Shown piece by piece: positions 44,419 to 53,733 of a stretch of DNA of 64,000 nucleotides. Every line of letters begins with the position of its first letter. Within the stretch, counting starts at the first letter, position 1. The notes under the pieces are model-generated. The model was not told the origin of the DNA, ran no database searches, and worked only from the letters and a program-made list of their open reading frames with translations. The stretch spans positions 1 through 64,000 of the forward strand of contig NZ_QGGI01000008.1 of NCBI RefSeq assembly GCF_003148465.1, read 5' to 3'. A program made the position numbers and the translations under genes. The DNA comes from Oceanotoga teriensis (GTDB lineage: Bacteria; Thermotogota; Thermotogae; Petrotogales; Petrotogaceae).

Positions 44419-45349
44419 AAAAGTATTACAAAATATTGCCATAAATAAAGAAGAAGCAATTTATTTAATAAATTCTGATTCAGAAGAACTATACTATTAT
44501 GCAAATAAAATAAAAAATTATTTTTGTGATGATAAAGTAGATCTTTGTAGCATAATAAATGCAAAATCTGGAAATTGCACTGAAAATTGTAAATATTGTG
44601 CTCAATCGGCTAAGTACAAAACAAATATAAAAATTTTTCCTATGATAAAACACGAAAAAATACTTTCTGAAGCTAAAAAAATAGAAAAAAATAATATTAA
44701 AAAATTTTCAATAGTGATAAGCGGGAAGACTCCTTCAAATAAAGATTTTAAAGATATTTTAAAAATATATACAAAATTAAAAAAAGAAACAAATTTAGAG
44801 CTTTGTGGCTCTCTTGGATTATTGACTTATGAAATGGCTTTAGAACTTAAAAAAATTGGTATATCTACCCTACATAATAATCTTGAAACTTCAAAAGATT
44901 ACTTTTCTAAAATATGTACTACTCATACATATGAAGATAAAATAAACACTATAAAAAATATTCAAAAAGCAAATATAAAAGTTTGTTCTGGTGGAATAAT
45001 AGGTCTTGGAGAATCTATAACAGATAGAATAAATTTAGCTTTTGAACTTAAAAAATTAAATATAAAATCAATACCAATAAATATCCTGACACCCATAAAA
45101 GGAACTCCTCTAAATAATATAAAAATATTATCAAAGAAAGAAATTCTAAATACCATATCAACATTCAGATTCATAAATCCAAAATCTAATATAAGATTTG
45201 CTGGTGGAAGACAATTATTATCAGACAATGGGAAAAAAGGATTATTATCCGGAGCTAATGCCATTTTAACGGGAAATTATTTAACAACAACTGGAAGTAA
45301 TATAACAAAAGATATAAATATGATAAAAGAATGTGAATTAAAAATATGA
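44399..45349 (+). CDS. bioB: Biotin synthase
   Basis: 316 residues. Radical-SAM Cys motif in GNCTENCKYCAQS (Cys60, 64, 67), then LCGSLGLLT and the end ANAILTGNYLTTTG. Inserts sulfur into dethiobiotin. TTG 44399 is 7 or so bases after AAGGAGAC inside the end of bioY (20-base overlap). Confidence 0.93.
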   Translation: MIKKLFEKVLQNIAINKEEAIYLINSDSEELYYYANKIKNYFCDDKVDLCSIINAKSGNCTENCKYCAQSAKYKTNIKIFPMIKHEKILSEAKKIEKNNIKKFSIVISGKTPSNKDFKDILKIYTKLKKETNLELCGSLGLLTYEMALELKKIGISTLHNNLETSKDYFSKICTTHTYEDKINTIKNIQKANIKVCSGGIIGLGESITDRINLAFELKKLNIKSIPINILTPIKGTPLNNIKILSKKEILNTISTFRFINPKSNIRFAGGRQLLSDNGKKGLLSGANAILTGNYLTTTGSNITKDINMIKECELKI

Positions 45350-45978
45350 TAAGAATATTTATAACTTCAACAAATACAGAAATAGGAAAAACATATATAT
45401 CATCTTTAATAATAAACAAATTAAAATTAACCCATAAAATAGAATATTGTAAACCTGTTGCAAGCGGTGGAGATGAAGATATAAATTATATAAAAACAAA
45501 AACAAACATTAAAACACATAATTTTTATACATTTAAAACCCCCGTTTCACCTCATCTAGCTTCACAAATAGAACATATAAAAATATGTCCAAAAACAATA
45601 AAAAATAAAATATCAAAAATAAATACAGAAATACTCTTAATTGAGGGGGCAGGCGGTTTAATAACTCCAATAACAAAAAACTATCATATATATGATTTAA
45701 TAAAAGAAACAAATTCAAAACCAATATTAATAACTCATACAAATATAGGAAGTATAAATGATACATTGCTAAGCATTGAATTTATGAAAAAAGAAAATAT
45801 ACTCCCAGTTGGAATTATATTTAATAGATACAGTGGCCATTTTTTTGAAAAGGATAATATAAACATGATAAAAAACTATACGAAATTACCAATAATTGGA
45901 ATTATAAATGAAAATAATGATAAATCAAAAAAAATCATAAATATAAATAAAATCATTAAAGAATGTGAAAGAAAATGA
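45346..45978 (+). CDS. bioD: Dethiobiotin synthetase
   Basis: 210 residues. P-loop variant TSTNTEIGKTYIS at the N-terminus, CKPVASGGD and EGAGGLITPI are the BioD motifs. Closes the ureido ring of dethiobiotin with ATP and CO2. ATG overlaps the bioB stop (4 bases). Confidence 0.92.
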   Translation: MIRIFITSTNTEIGKTYISSLIINKLKLTHKIEYCKPVASGGDEDINYIKTKTNIKTHNFYTFKTPVSPHLASQIEHIKICPKTIKNKISKINTEILLIEGAGGLITPITKNYHIYDLIKETNSKPILITHTNIGSINDTLLSIEFMKKENILPVGIIFNRYSGHFFEKDNINMIKNYTKLPIIGIINENNDKSKKIININKIIKECERK

Positions 45979-47264
45979 AAGAAAATCATATATGGTATCC
46001 ATGTACTCAAATGAAAGAAATTGATTTAAACCCTCTTCCAAATATAAAAAAAGCAAAAGGATCATGGCTAATAGATAAGAATAATAATAAATATCTCGAT
46101 GCAATATCTTCATGGTGGGTAAATCTTTTTGGACACAATAATCCAGAAATAAAAAAAGCCATAAATAGACAGTTAAATAAATTTGAACACATAATATTTT
46201 CAAACTTTACCCATGATCCCGCAATAAAATTTACAGATGAACTTGTAAAAGTACTTCCAAAAGGATTAGAAAAAGTATTATTTTCTTCTGATGGTTCATC
46301 AGCTGTAGAAATGGCTTTAAAACTATCTTTTCAATACCATAAACAAACAAATAATAGACAAAAAAATAAATTCATTTCAATAACTAACAGTTATCATGGT
46401 GAAACCATAGGAGCTTTAAGTGTAGGAAATATAGACATATTTACAAAAACCTATAAACCATTGATAAAGCAAAATATAACTATACAAGGACCCGAATGCA
46501 CAAACTGTATATATAAAAAAAACAGACTAAATTGTAATGCTGAATGTTTTGAAAATATAGAAAAAGAAGTACAAAAAAATCATAAAAAAATTTCAGCAAT
46601 AATAATAGAGCCAATGGTACAATGTGCAGCTGGAATGAAAATTTACAACAAAACATATTTAAAAAAGATAAGAGATATATGTAATCAATACAATATAAAT
46701 TTAATAGCTGATGAAATTGCCGTTGGGTTTGGAAGAACTGGAAAAATGTTTGCTTGTGAACATGCAAATATAAGTCCCGATATAATAACCCTTTCAAAAG
46801 GTATAACAGGTGGATTTCTTCCTTTATCTGTTACAGTATGTACCAAAAAAATATATGATGCATTTTATGATGATTATGAAAAAAACAAATCATTCTTACA
46901 TTCTCATTCATACTCTGGAAATCCTATTGCATGTGCAGCTGCTCTCGAAACTTTAAAAATATTCAAAAACCAACAAATTCTAAACAAGATAAATCAAAAA
47001 TCTTTATATATGCAAAAACAAATAGAACAAAATTTAAACAATATTCCTAAATTAAAAGAATATAGACATATAGGTTTAATTCATGTGATAGAAATAAATA
47101 ATAAAAACCCAAGATTTAATTATGAAATTCATAAAAAAGCTTTAAAAAAAGGGCTATTAATAAGACCTATTGGAAATAATATATATTTTATGCCACCGTA
47201 TACAATAAAAAATGAAGAAATTGATTTTATAATACATATATCCTCTGAAATATTGAAAAAATAA
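45975..47264 (+). CDS. bioA: Adenosylmethionine-8-amino-7-oxononanoate aminotransferase
   Basis: 429 residues, PLP aminotransferase class III. HIWYPCTQMKE at the N-terminus and SSWWVNLFGH are the BioA signatures. PLP Lys lies in TLSKGITGGFLP, and DEIAVGFGRTGKMFACE precedes it. Makes 7,8-diaminononanoate. The start overlaps bioD. bioF and early pimelate genes are absent here, so they lie elsewhere or KAPA is scavenged. Confidence 0.93.
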   Translation: MKENHIWYPCTQMKEIDLNPLPNIKKAKGSWLIDKNNNKYLDAISSWWVNLFGHNNPEIKKAINRQLNKFEHIIFSNFTHDPAIKFTDELVKVLPKGLEKVLFSSDGSSAVEMALKLSFQYHKQTNNRQKNKFISITNSYHGETIGALSVGNIDIFTKTYKPLIKQNITIQGPECTNCIYKKNRLNCNAECFENIEKEVQKNHKKISAIIIEPMVQCAAGMKIYNKTYLKKIRDICNQYNINLIADEIAVGFGRTGKMFACEHANISPDIITLSKGITGGFLPLSVTVCTKKIYDAFYDDYEKNKSFLHSHSYSGNPIACAAALETLKIFKNQQILNKINQKSLYMQKQIEQNLNNIPKLKEYRHIGLIHVIEINNKNPRFNYEIHKKALKKGLLIRPIGNNIYFMPPYTIKNEEIDFIIHISSEILKK

Positions 47265-47349
47265 AGAAAAAATACATGAAATTAAATTTTAAAATTATTA
47301 AAAATTATTATATAATTTAATATACTAATGAAAAATGGGGGGTTTAAAA

Positions 47350-49380
47350 ATGGGAGAGTTTAATTATCCGAAAACAAAAAAAGTAAATCAAATTGATGAA
47401 TTCTTTGGAGTAAAAGTAAAAGATCCATACAGGTGGATGGAAAATGAAGATGATCCAGATTTAAAAATTTGGATAAATCAACAAAATGAAATTGTAAAAG
47501 ATTATATGCAAAAAATACCTTATAAAGAAGAAATAAAACAAAAAATAAAAAATATAAACAAATATACAAAATATATGCCAACAACAAAAATAGGAACAAA
47601 AATAGTATATAGACAAAATGAAAATCTTCAAAATCAAGACATAATAAAAATGTATGATGAAACAACTGATGAAGAAAAAATATTAATAGACTGTAATGAT
47701 CTTTCAATAGATGGAACAACAACTGCATATATAACGAGCAAATCAAAAGACAACAAATATATAACTTATAATATTTCAGAATCTGGATCAGATTGGCAAA
47801 AAATTAAAATTAAAAATATAGAAACTAATGAAGAATTAAAAGATGAAATAAACTGGGTAAAATTTGGAATAATAAGTTGGTATAAAGATGGCTTTTATTA
47901 CACTGGTTATGAAAAACAAAATAAATTATCTTCAAAAAATGAATCTATGAAAATATACTATCATAAACTAAATACCTCACAAGAAAATGATGAAATAATA
48001 TATCAAGACTCAGAAAATCCTGAACGTTTTGTTCTTGCAATGGTGACTCATGACGAAAAATATCTCATGATAATAACAACTACAGGGACATATGGTGAAG
48101 AAATAAAAATCAAAAAAATAAACTCCGAAGAAAAAGAAAAATTATTATTTGAAGGGTTTGACTATGAATACCAATATATAGGAAACATAGAAAATGAACT
48201 TCTTTTCATAACCAATAAAGATGCCCCAAATAATAAAATAATAAAAATAAATCCAGAAACATTAAAAGAAAAAGATTTTATAAAAGAATCAAATTCAAAA
48301 TTAGAATACATAACAAAAACAAAAGATAAATTCTATATAAACTATCTCGAAGATGTACAATCAAAATTAATACAATTCGACATAAATGGAAAATTCGAAA
48401 AAGCAATCCCTTTACCTGATAAGGGAATAATATTTGACTTAATAGGTAATCAAACAACTACAAAGATATACTATATATTCTCGTCATTAACATATCCAGA
48501 AACAATAATGAGTTACGATTCAAAAACTGGAAAAACAGAAATATTCAAAAAACCAGACACATCTTTTAATTCAGAAGATTATATAACAGAACAAATATTT
48601 TATAATTCAAAAGATAATACATCAATTCCAATGTTCATAGTAAGGCATAAAAACACACAATTAAACTCAAATAATCCAACGATATTGTATGCATATGGAG
48701 GATTCGATATATCTGTAATGCCAGTATTCAATCCATATAAAATTCCACTACTTGAAATGGGAGGAATATATGCAATAGCAAATATAAGAGGTGGAGGCGA
48801 ATATGGCCAAAAATGGCATAAAACTGGAATGATGCATAAAAAACAAAATGTTTTTGATGATTTTATAGCTGCCGCAGAATATCTAATACAAAAAAAATAT
48901 ACTTCCAAAGAAAAACTCGCAATTGAAGGAAGATCCAACGGTGGTCTTTTAATAGGGGCTGTAATAAATCAAAGACCAGATTTATTTAGAGTTGCCTTTC
49001 CAACAGTTGGGGTAATGGATATGTTAAGATTTCATAAATTTACAATTGGTTGGGGTTGGAAAGTTGAATACGGATGTGCTGAAGATGATAAAGAACAATT
49101 CAACACCATTTATAAATACTCACCTTTACACAATATAAAACAAACACAATATCCTGCAATAATGGTTAGAACAGCAGATCATGATGATAGAGTAGTACCT
49201 GCACATTCATTTAAATATACTGCAACACTTCAAGAAATATCTCAAAGCAAAAATCCAATCTTAATAAGAATAGATACAAAATCAGGACATGGAATGGGTA
49301 AATCTATGGAAAAATTAATAGATGAAAATGCAGATACAATAGCTTTTATGCTTTATAATATGGAAATACAAAAAATATAA
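47350..49380 (+). CDS. Prolyl oligopeptidase (S9A)
   Basis: 676 residues, the normal size, without signal peptide. N-terminal signature DPYRWMENEDDP, a beta-propeller middle, and a C-terminal hydrolase domain. The domain carries GGGEYGQKWHK, the nucleophile GRSNGG, the Asp in RTADHDDRVVPAHSFK and the His in SGHGMGKS. Cleaves proline-containing peptides in the cytoplasm. Start at ATG 47350, after GGGGGG; ATG 47335 lies before that site. Ends in the phased repeat at 49371. Confidence 0.93.
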   Translation: MGEFNYPKTKKVNQIDEFFGVKVKDPYRWMENEDDPDLKIWINQQNEIVKDYMQKIPYKEEIKQKIKNINKYTKYMPTTKIGTKIVYRQNENLQNQDIIKMYDETTDEEKILIDCNDLSIDGTTTAYITSKSKDNKYITYNISESGSDWQKIKIKNIETNEELKDEINWVKFGIISWYKDGFYYTGYEKQNKLSSKNESMKIYYHKLNTSQENDEIIYQDSENPERFVLAMVTHDEKYLMIITTTGTYGEEIKIKKINSEEKEKLLFEGFDYEYQYIGNIENELLFITNKDAPNNKIIKINPETLKEKDFIKESNSKLEYITKTKDKFYINYLEDVQSKLIQFDINGKFEKAIPLPDKGIIFDLIGNQTTTKIYYIFSSLTYPETIMSYDSKTGKTEIFKKPDTSFNSEDYITEQIFYNSKDNTSIPMFIVRHKNTQLNSNNPTILYAYGGFDISVMPVFNPYKIPLLEMGGIYAIANIRGGGEYGQKWHKTGMMHKKQNVFDDFIAAAEYLIQKKYTSKEKLAIEGRSNGGLLIGAVINQRPDLFRVAFPTVGVMDMLRFHKFTIGWGWKVEYGCAEDDKEQFNTIYKYSPLHNIKQTQYPAIMVRTADHDDRVVPAHSFKYTATLQEISQSKNPILIRIDTKSGHGMGKSMEKLIDENADTIAFMLYNMEIQKI

Positions 49381-49410
49381 TAAAATATAATAAAATATAA
49401 TAAAATATAA
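49371..49410. repeat. Four phased copies of TAAAATATAA
   Basis: Tandem 10-base unit, the first with one change, starting at the last codons of the peptidase gene. A-tracts spaced by one helical turn suggest curved DNA. Confidence 0.85.
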
Positions 49411-49443
49411 AAATAATCTCTCGTTTAAAACGAGAGATTATTT
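49411..49443. terminator. Terminator after prolyl oligopeptidase
   Basis: AAATAATCTCTCG / CGAGAGATTATTT around TTTAAAA, then T5. Confidence 0.9.
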
Positions 49444-49506
49444 TTAACATTATTGAAATCTAAAATTAAAAATAAAAATTTAAAATAAATTTATGTTAAT
49501 GACTTA

Positions 49507-49520
49507 AATGGTTAACCATT
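49507..49520. promoter_or_regulatory. 14-base palindrome before the second GntR gene
   Basis: AATGGTTAACCATT, perfect, 36 bases before the probable start. Candidate operator for the GntR repressor it precedes; different from the TAGTTAGT sites of the paralogous module. Confidence 0.5.
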
Positions 49521-49556
49521 AAACCAAGAAATAATGTAATTTCAGAGGTGATAAAA

Positions 49557-49931
49557 ATAAAAATAAATTATTCAAGTAATACTCCCTTATTCATACAAAT
49601 TGCTCAAGCAATAGAAGATGACATAATTTCAGGAATATATAAAGAAGATGAAATGATAATATCGACAACACAATTATCAAAACTTTTAAACATAAACCCT
49701 ACAACTGCAGTAAAAGCAGTTGGACTCTTAAATGAAGAAAACATATTATATAAAAAAAGAGGCGTTGGAATGTTCGTATCTAAAGGAGCATTAGAAATAA
49801 TAATGGAAAAAAGAAAAAATGAATTTTTCAACAAAAAAGTCAAAGAATTTTTAGATGAGGCTTTCAAAATTGGATTAAATACAAATCAAATAATAGAAAT
49901 ATTGAGAAAGGAAAGTGAAAACAGAAAATGA
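49557..49931 (+). CDS. GntR-family repressor, YtrA type (second copy); probable ATA start
   Basis: 124 residues. Winged helix with FIQIAQAIEDDIISGIYKED and TTQLSKLLNINPTTAVKAV, short C-terminal tail. It aligns without gaps to the GntR protein at 43298 (for example ILYKKRGVGMFVSKGA against ILYKKRGLGMFVKKGA). The GTG at 49548 lies within the ribosome site AGAGGTGAT, so it cannot be the usual start. ATA at 49557 has 8-base spacing and makes the N-terminus begin (M)KIN, exactly where the paralogue has MKLN. The ATPase gene overlaps its end. Confidence 0.85.
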   Translation: MKINYSSNTPLFIQIAQAIEDDIISGIYKEDEMIISTTQLSKLLNINPTTAVKAVGLLNEENILYKKRGVGMFVSKGALEIIMEKRKNEFFNKKVKEFLDEAFKIGLNTNQIIEILRKESENRK

Positions 49932-50779
49932 AATTAAAAGTAGAAAATCTCACTAAAAAATTTAAAAAAATAAAAGTATTAAATAACTTAAATATCTCAA
50001 TAGAAAGCAATGGAATATATTGTTTACTTGGAAGAAATGGAGCGGGAAAAACAACACTATTAAAAATAATAAGTGGTTATATACCAAAATATGAAGGAAA
50101 CATATATATAGATAATATAAAAATCCCAAAAGGTCAAATACCAAAAAATCTATGCTTCATTGAAGAAAAAGTAAAGCAATTAAATAAACCAATAAAAGAA
50201 CTATACAAAATATCCTCTACATTCTATGAAAACTGGGATTATGAACTCGCCAATGAACTTTCTGAAAAATTTAATTTGGATTTAAATCAAAAATTCAAAA
50301 AACTTTCTTTTGGAATGCAAACAATAACAAATTCAATAATAGCTTTATGTAGCAACTCCAAAATAACGCTATTAGATGAACCAATGCTTGGATTCGATTC
50401 AATACTAAGAGAACAATTCTATGAATCTATAATAGAATCCTATCAAAGATCTCCAAAATTAATAATAATATCGACACATCTTATAGATGAAATAGCAAAT
50501 TATTGTGAAAAAGTAATGATTATGAATTCTGGAAAAATAATATTAAACGAAACTATCGAAAACATAAATGAAAAATCATTTAGCATAATAGGTGAAGCAA
50601 AAGAAGTTGAAAACGCCATAAAAGATTTAAATATATTAAGCAAAGAATATGTTTCAAACTACATGCATGCAACATTATATGATGAAAACACTCAAAATTT
50701 GACTGGAAATTTCAATATAGAAAAAATATCTTTACAAAAACTATTTGGAAAAATGGTTGGAGGAAAAACTAATGAATAG
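49928..50779 (+). CDS. ABC transporter ATP-binding protein of the second GntR/ABC module
   Basis: 283 residues. Walker A GRNGAGKTT, C-loop LSFGMQT, Walker B ITLLDEPMLGFD and switch His (STHLIDEIA), with a C-terminal extension of ~80 residues. Overlaps gntR by 4 bases. Confidence 0.9.
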   Translation: MKLKVENLTKKFKKIKVLNNLNISIESNGIYCLLGRNGAGKTTLLKIISGYIPKYEGNIYIDNIKIPKGQIPKNLCFIEEKVKQLNKPIKELYKISSTFYENWDYELANELSEKFNLDLNQKFKKLSFGMQTITNSIIALCSNSKITLLDEPMLGFDSILREQFYESIIESYQRSPKLIIISTHLIDEIANYCEKVMIMNSGKIILNETIENINEKSFSIIGEAKEVENAIKDLNILSKEYVSNYMHATLYDENTQNLTGNFNIEKISLQKLFGKMVGGKTNE

Positions 50780-51455
50780 ATATATAAACTTTTCAAAAAT
50801 AAATATAGAAAACTTAAAACTACCATTAACCATAACTTTTATGGTATCTTTATCTCAATTAATCCAAATGGCAATAATGCTAATAATACAAAGCACAGAT
50901 AGTATTATAATAGGAATAGGAAACTTCTTTCTTATGAATCTTGTGATGTTTCCAATATTCACCTCTATAAAAAATTTCAGAAAATTCTTAAATCTTGGTA
51001 TGAAAAAAGAAGATTTCAAATATGGAAAGCTATTTTTCTATACAAATGTTTCTATAATAACAGCCCTACTAAACATACTTTTTTATTTCATAGAAAAAAA
51101 CTTATTAATAAACACTTCATTAACTTATATAAATCTATTAGATATATTTGGATGGTTCAACTTTGGATTAATAGGATGTATAATATATCAAACTTTTGCA
51201 TATCTCGTACTAATGTATTTTGTTGATTTTCTAACGATAAGTAATCATCATTTAATAGGTTGGATAACAAGTGGAATATTGATAGCTTTTGTATCTGTAT
51301 TCTCATCTATAAGGATATTAAGAATATGGTTTGGACAAATGTTAAAATTCATATTATTCAATGAAAACATATTAATGCAAATAATAATAGACTTATCAAT
51401 AATAATAGCACTATTTATAATAAACAGTTGGTTTATACAAAAAAAAGAACTCTAA
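50772..51455 (+). CDS. Membrane protein of the second GntR/ABC module
   Basis: 227 residues and about six transmembrane segments. ATG 50772 follows TTGGAGG and overlaps the ATPase stop codon by 8 bases; ATG 50745 lacks a site. It is the likely permease. Sequence outside the helices is not conserved enough to name. Confidence 0.7.
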   Translation: MNRYINFSKINIENLKLPLTITFMVSLSQLIQMAIMLIIQSTDSIIIGIGNFFLMNLVMFPIFTSIKNFRKFLNLGMKKEDFKYGKLFFYTNVSIITALLNILFYFIEKNLLINTSLTYINLLDIFGWFNFGLIGCIIYQTFAYLVLMYFVDFLTISNHHLIGWITSGILIAFVSVFSSIRILRIWFGQMLKFILFNENILMQIIIDLSIIIALFIINSWFIQKKEL

Positions 51456-51472
51456 AAATAAGGTGATTTAAG

Positions 51473-52822
51473 ATGAATTTAAATAAAAAATGGTTCAAAT
51501 TAGACAATGCTGGAAAATTATATTCTTCAACAATATCATCAAAAGCAACAACAATATTCAGAATATCTGTATATTTAAAACAAAATATAAATATAAATAT
51601 ACTTGAAATATCCCTAAAGAACACTTTAAAAAGATATCCATACTTCAAAGTAAGACTAAAAAGGGGACTATTTTGGTATTACCTCGAAGAAACAGACAAA
51701 AATATACCCATACAAAAAGAAACATATTATCCATGTATGAACTTTAATTTTAAAAAATCAAAATCTGTGCCATTAAGAATACTATATTATAATAACAAAC
51801 TATCTCTAGAAATGTCACATGTATTAACAGATGGAAATGGAGCTATAGAATTTTTAAAATTGTTATTAGCACAATATTTTGAAATTAAAGATCAAATAAA
51901 AATTAATATACCTTCAGATATACAAATATCCGAAGAAACAGAAGACTCTTTTCAAAAATATTATAAAAGAAAAATTCCTGGAATAAAAATAGGAAAAACA
52001 GCTTTCCATTTTCCATTTAAAAAAAATAAAGAATCAATATATTCGGTAACAACCGCAAAAATAGAAACAGATAAACTATTAAAAAAATCGAAAGAACTAT
52101 CAGCCTCAATAACAGAATTAATAACGGCTTTGCAAATAAACTCAATAATAGAAATAATCCAAAAAAATAAATATAAAAAAAGACCTGTTTCAATAAATAT
52201 TCCTGTAAATCTTAGAAATATATATCCATCAAAAACTATGAAAAATTTTTTTATAAGTATAACTCCTACAATAGATCCAAGACTCGGAGAATTCACATTT
52301 GATGAAATACTTCAATATACAAAAAATTATATAAGACAAAATACAGATAAAAAATATTTAAATCCAATAATAACCAGAAATGTAAAAAATCAAAAAAACA
52401 TATTATTCAGTATATTTCCTTTAAAAATAAAAGATATTGGAATGCCTTATATATATAAAATATTTGGAGAAAAAAATTACACCACAGGTTTTTCAAATCT
52501 TGGAATATTAAAATTTCCAGAACAAATTCAAAAAAATATAGAAGAAATAGAAGTAATACCTCCACCAAGTGAGGGCAATTTAATAAAATCAGCATTAATA
52601 ACAAATGGGAAATACACCTATTTAACTTTTGGAAACCTAACAAAAGATGAACAATTTGAAACCACATTTCTAAAAAATTTAGAAAAATTAAATCTAAATT
52701 ATGAATTAAATACAACAAAAAATAAAGAAAAATACCCAATTTTCAAATTAAATGACAAAAAACAAAAAAATAATTCAACAAATATAATATTAGAATTTCA
52801 AAAAAAATTTCACCTAAATTAA
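51473..52822 (+). CDS. Condensation-fold acyltransferase (alcohol acetyltransferase-like)
   Basis: 449 residues. The catalytic HxxxDG-type motif is in MSHVLTDGNGA, and the fold is that of CoA-dependent acyltransferases (RPVSINIPVNLRNIYPS; GFSNLG). Related to alcohol acetyltransferases and PapA-like proteins that esterify a lipid or small alcohol. Follows the GntR/ABC genes by 17 bases, so probably same transcript. GGTGAT precedes ATG 51473. Substrate unknown. Confidence 0.8.
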   Translation: MNLNKKWFKLDNAGKLYSSTISSKATTIFRISVYLKQNININILEISLKNTLKRYPYFKVRLKRGLFWYYLEETDKNIPIQKETYYPCMNFNFKKSKSVPLRILYYNNKLSLEMSHVLTDGNGAIEFLKLLLAQYFEIKDQIKINIPSDIQISEETEDSFQKYYKRKIPGIKIGKTAFHFPFKKNKESIYSVTTAKIETDKLLKKSKELSASITELITALQINSIIEIIQKNKYKKRPVSINIPVNLRNIYPSKTMKNFFISITPTIDPRLGEFTFDEILQYTKNYIRQNTDKKYLNPIITRNVKNQKNILFSIFPLKIKDIGMPYIYKIFGEKNYTTGFSNLGILKFPEQIQKNIEEIEVIPPPSEGNLIKSALITNGKYTYLTFGNLTKDEQFETTFLKNLEKLNLNYELNTTKNKEKYPIFKLNDKKQKNNSTNIILEFQKKFHLN

Positions 52823-52839
52823 AGATAGGGAGTGAAAAA

Positions 52840-53712
52840 ATGATAGGAATAATATCTGATACTACAAGTGATGTACCATCTTCAATATTAAATACAGAAT
52901 TCTTAGAAGTAATATCTGCTAAAGTAATATTAAACGAAAAAGAATATAGAGATGGAAAAGAAATTCAAAATGAACAAGTGATAAAATTTATGGATGAAGG
53001 TGGATTCCCAAAAACATCTTTACCTTCATACAGTGATATCTCAGAAGCATTCAAAAGACTAATTTCAAAAGGATACAAAAAAATAATATCTATAAATGTC
53101 TTCAGCAAACTAAGCGGTACATATAATATGTTCACAAATGTAAAAAAAGATCTGCAAAAAGAATTTAAAGACATAAAAATAGAACTAATAGATTCAAAAA
53201 GCGTCTCTTTAGGATCGGGGTTACTGGTAAAAAAAGCTTTAAACTTAATAGAAAAAAACACTCAATTTGAAGAAATAGTAAAAGAAATAAAAAATTCAAT
53301 AGGTAATAAAATAAATATAATGTATACTATTCCTACATTAAAATATTTAAAAGCAGGTGGAAGAATTGGAAAAGTATCGGCAACAATAGGAGAATTCTTA
53401 AATATAAAACCCATAATATCGGTAAATAATGAAGGTATATACTATACAGTGTCAAAAGAAAGAGGATTAAAAAGAGCTCAAACAACTATGGTAGATAAAA
53501 TGATAGAATGGTTAGATGGAAACATTCCACAAGAACTATATATAGGCAGAACAGATGACACAGAAACAACCATGTCTACAATAGAAAAAATAAAACAAAA
53601 ACTAATAAACAAGGGTATAGAAATTGAAAAAATAAAAACAGAACAAATCAATCCTTCGCTTCTTTCACACACAGGAAAAGGATTGATAGGAATAACCATA
53701 TTAAAATCTTGA
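52840..53712 (+). CDS. DegV-family fatty acid-binding protein (FakB-like)
   Basis: 290 residues. Conserved ISDTTSDVP at the N-terminus, SLPSYSDISEAF, INVFSKLSGTYN (lipid carboxylate-binding Ser region) and LKYLKAGGRIGKVSA. FakB proteins carry a fatty acid to the kinase FakA. It lies next to the acyltransferase, suggesting acyl handling. AGGGAG precedes ATG 52840. Confidence 0.9.
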   Translation: MIGIISDTTSDVPSSILNTEFLEVISAKVILNEKEYRDGKEIQNEQVIKFMDEGGFPKTSLPSYSDISEAFKRLISKGYKKIISINVFSKLSGTYNMFTNVKKDLQKEFKDIKIELIDSKSVSLGSGLLVKKALNLIEKNTQFEEIVKEIKNSIGNKINIMYTIPTLKYLKAGGRIGKVSATIGEFLNIKPIISVNNEGIYYTVSKERGLKRAQTTMVDKMIEWLDGNIPQELYIGRTDDTETTMSTIEKIKQKLINKGIEIEKIKTEQINPSLLSHTGKGLIGITILKS

Positions 53713-53733
53713 TAAATAAAAAGGGGGATAAAA

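Noticed and set aside
47360-47746. Long antisense open frames such as this one, and others opposite real genes
   Set aside because: They lie opposite well-supported genes, lack ribosome sites and are leucine/phenylalanine-rich artefacts of AT-rich coding sequence.
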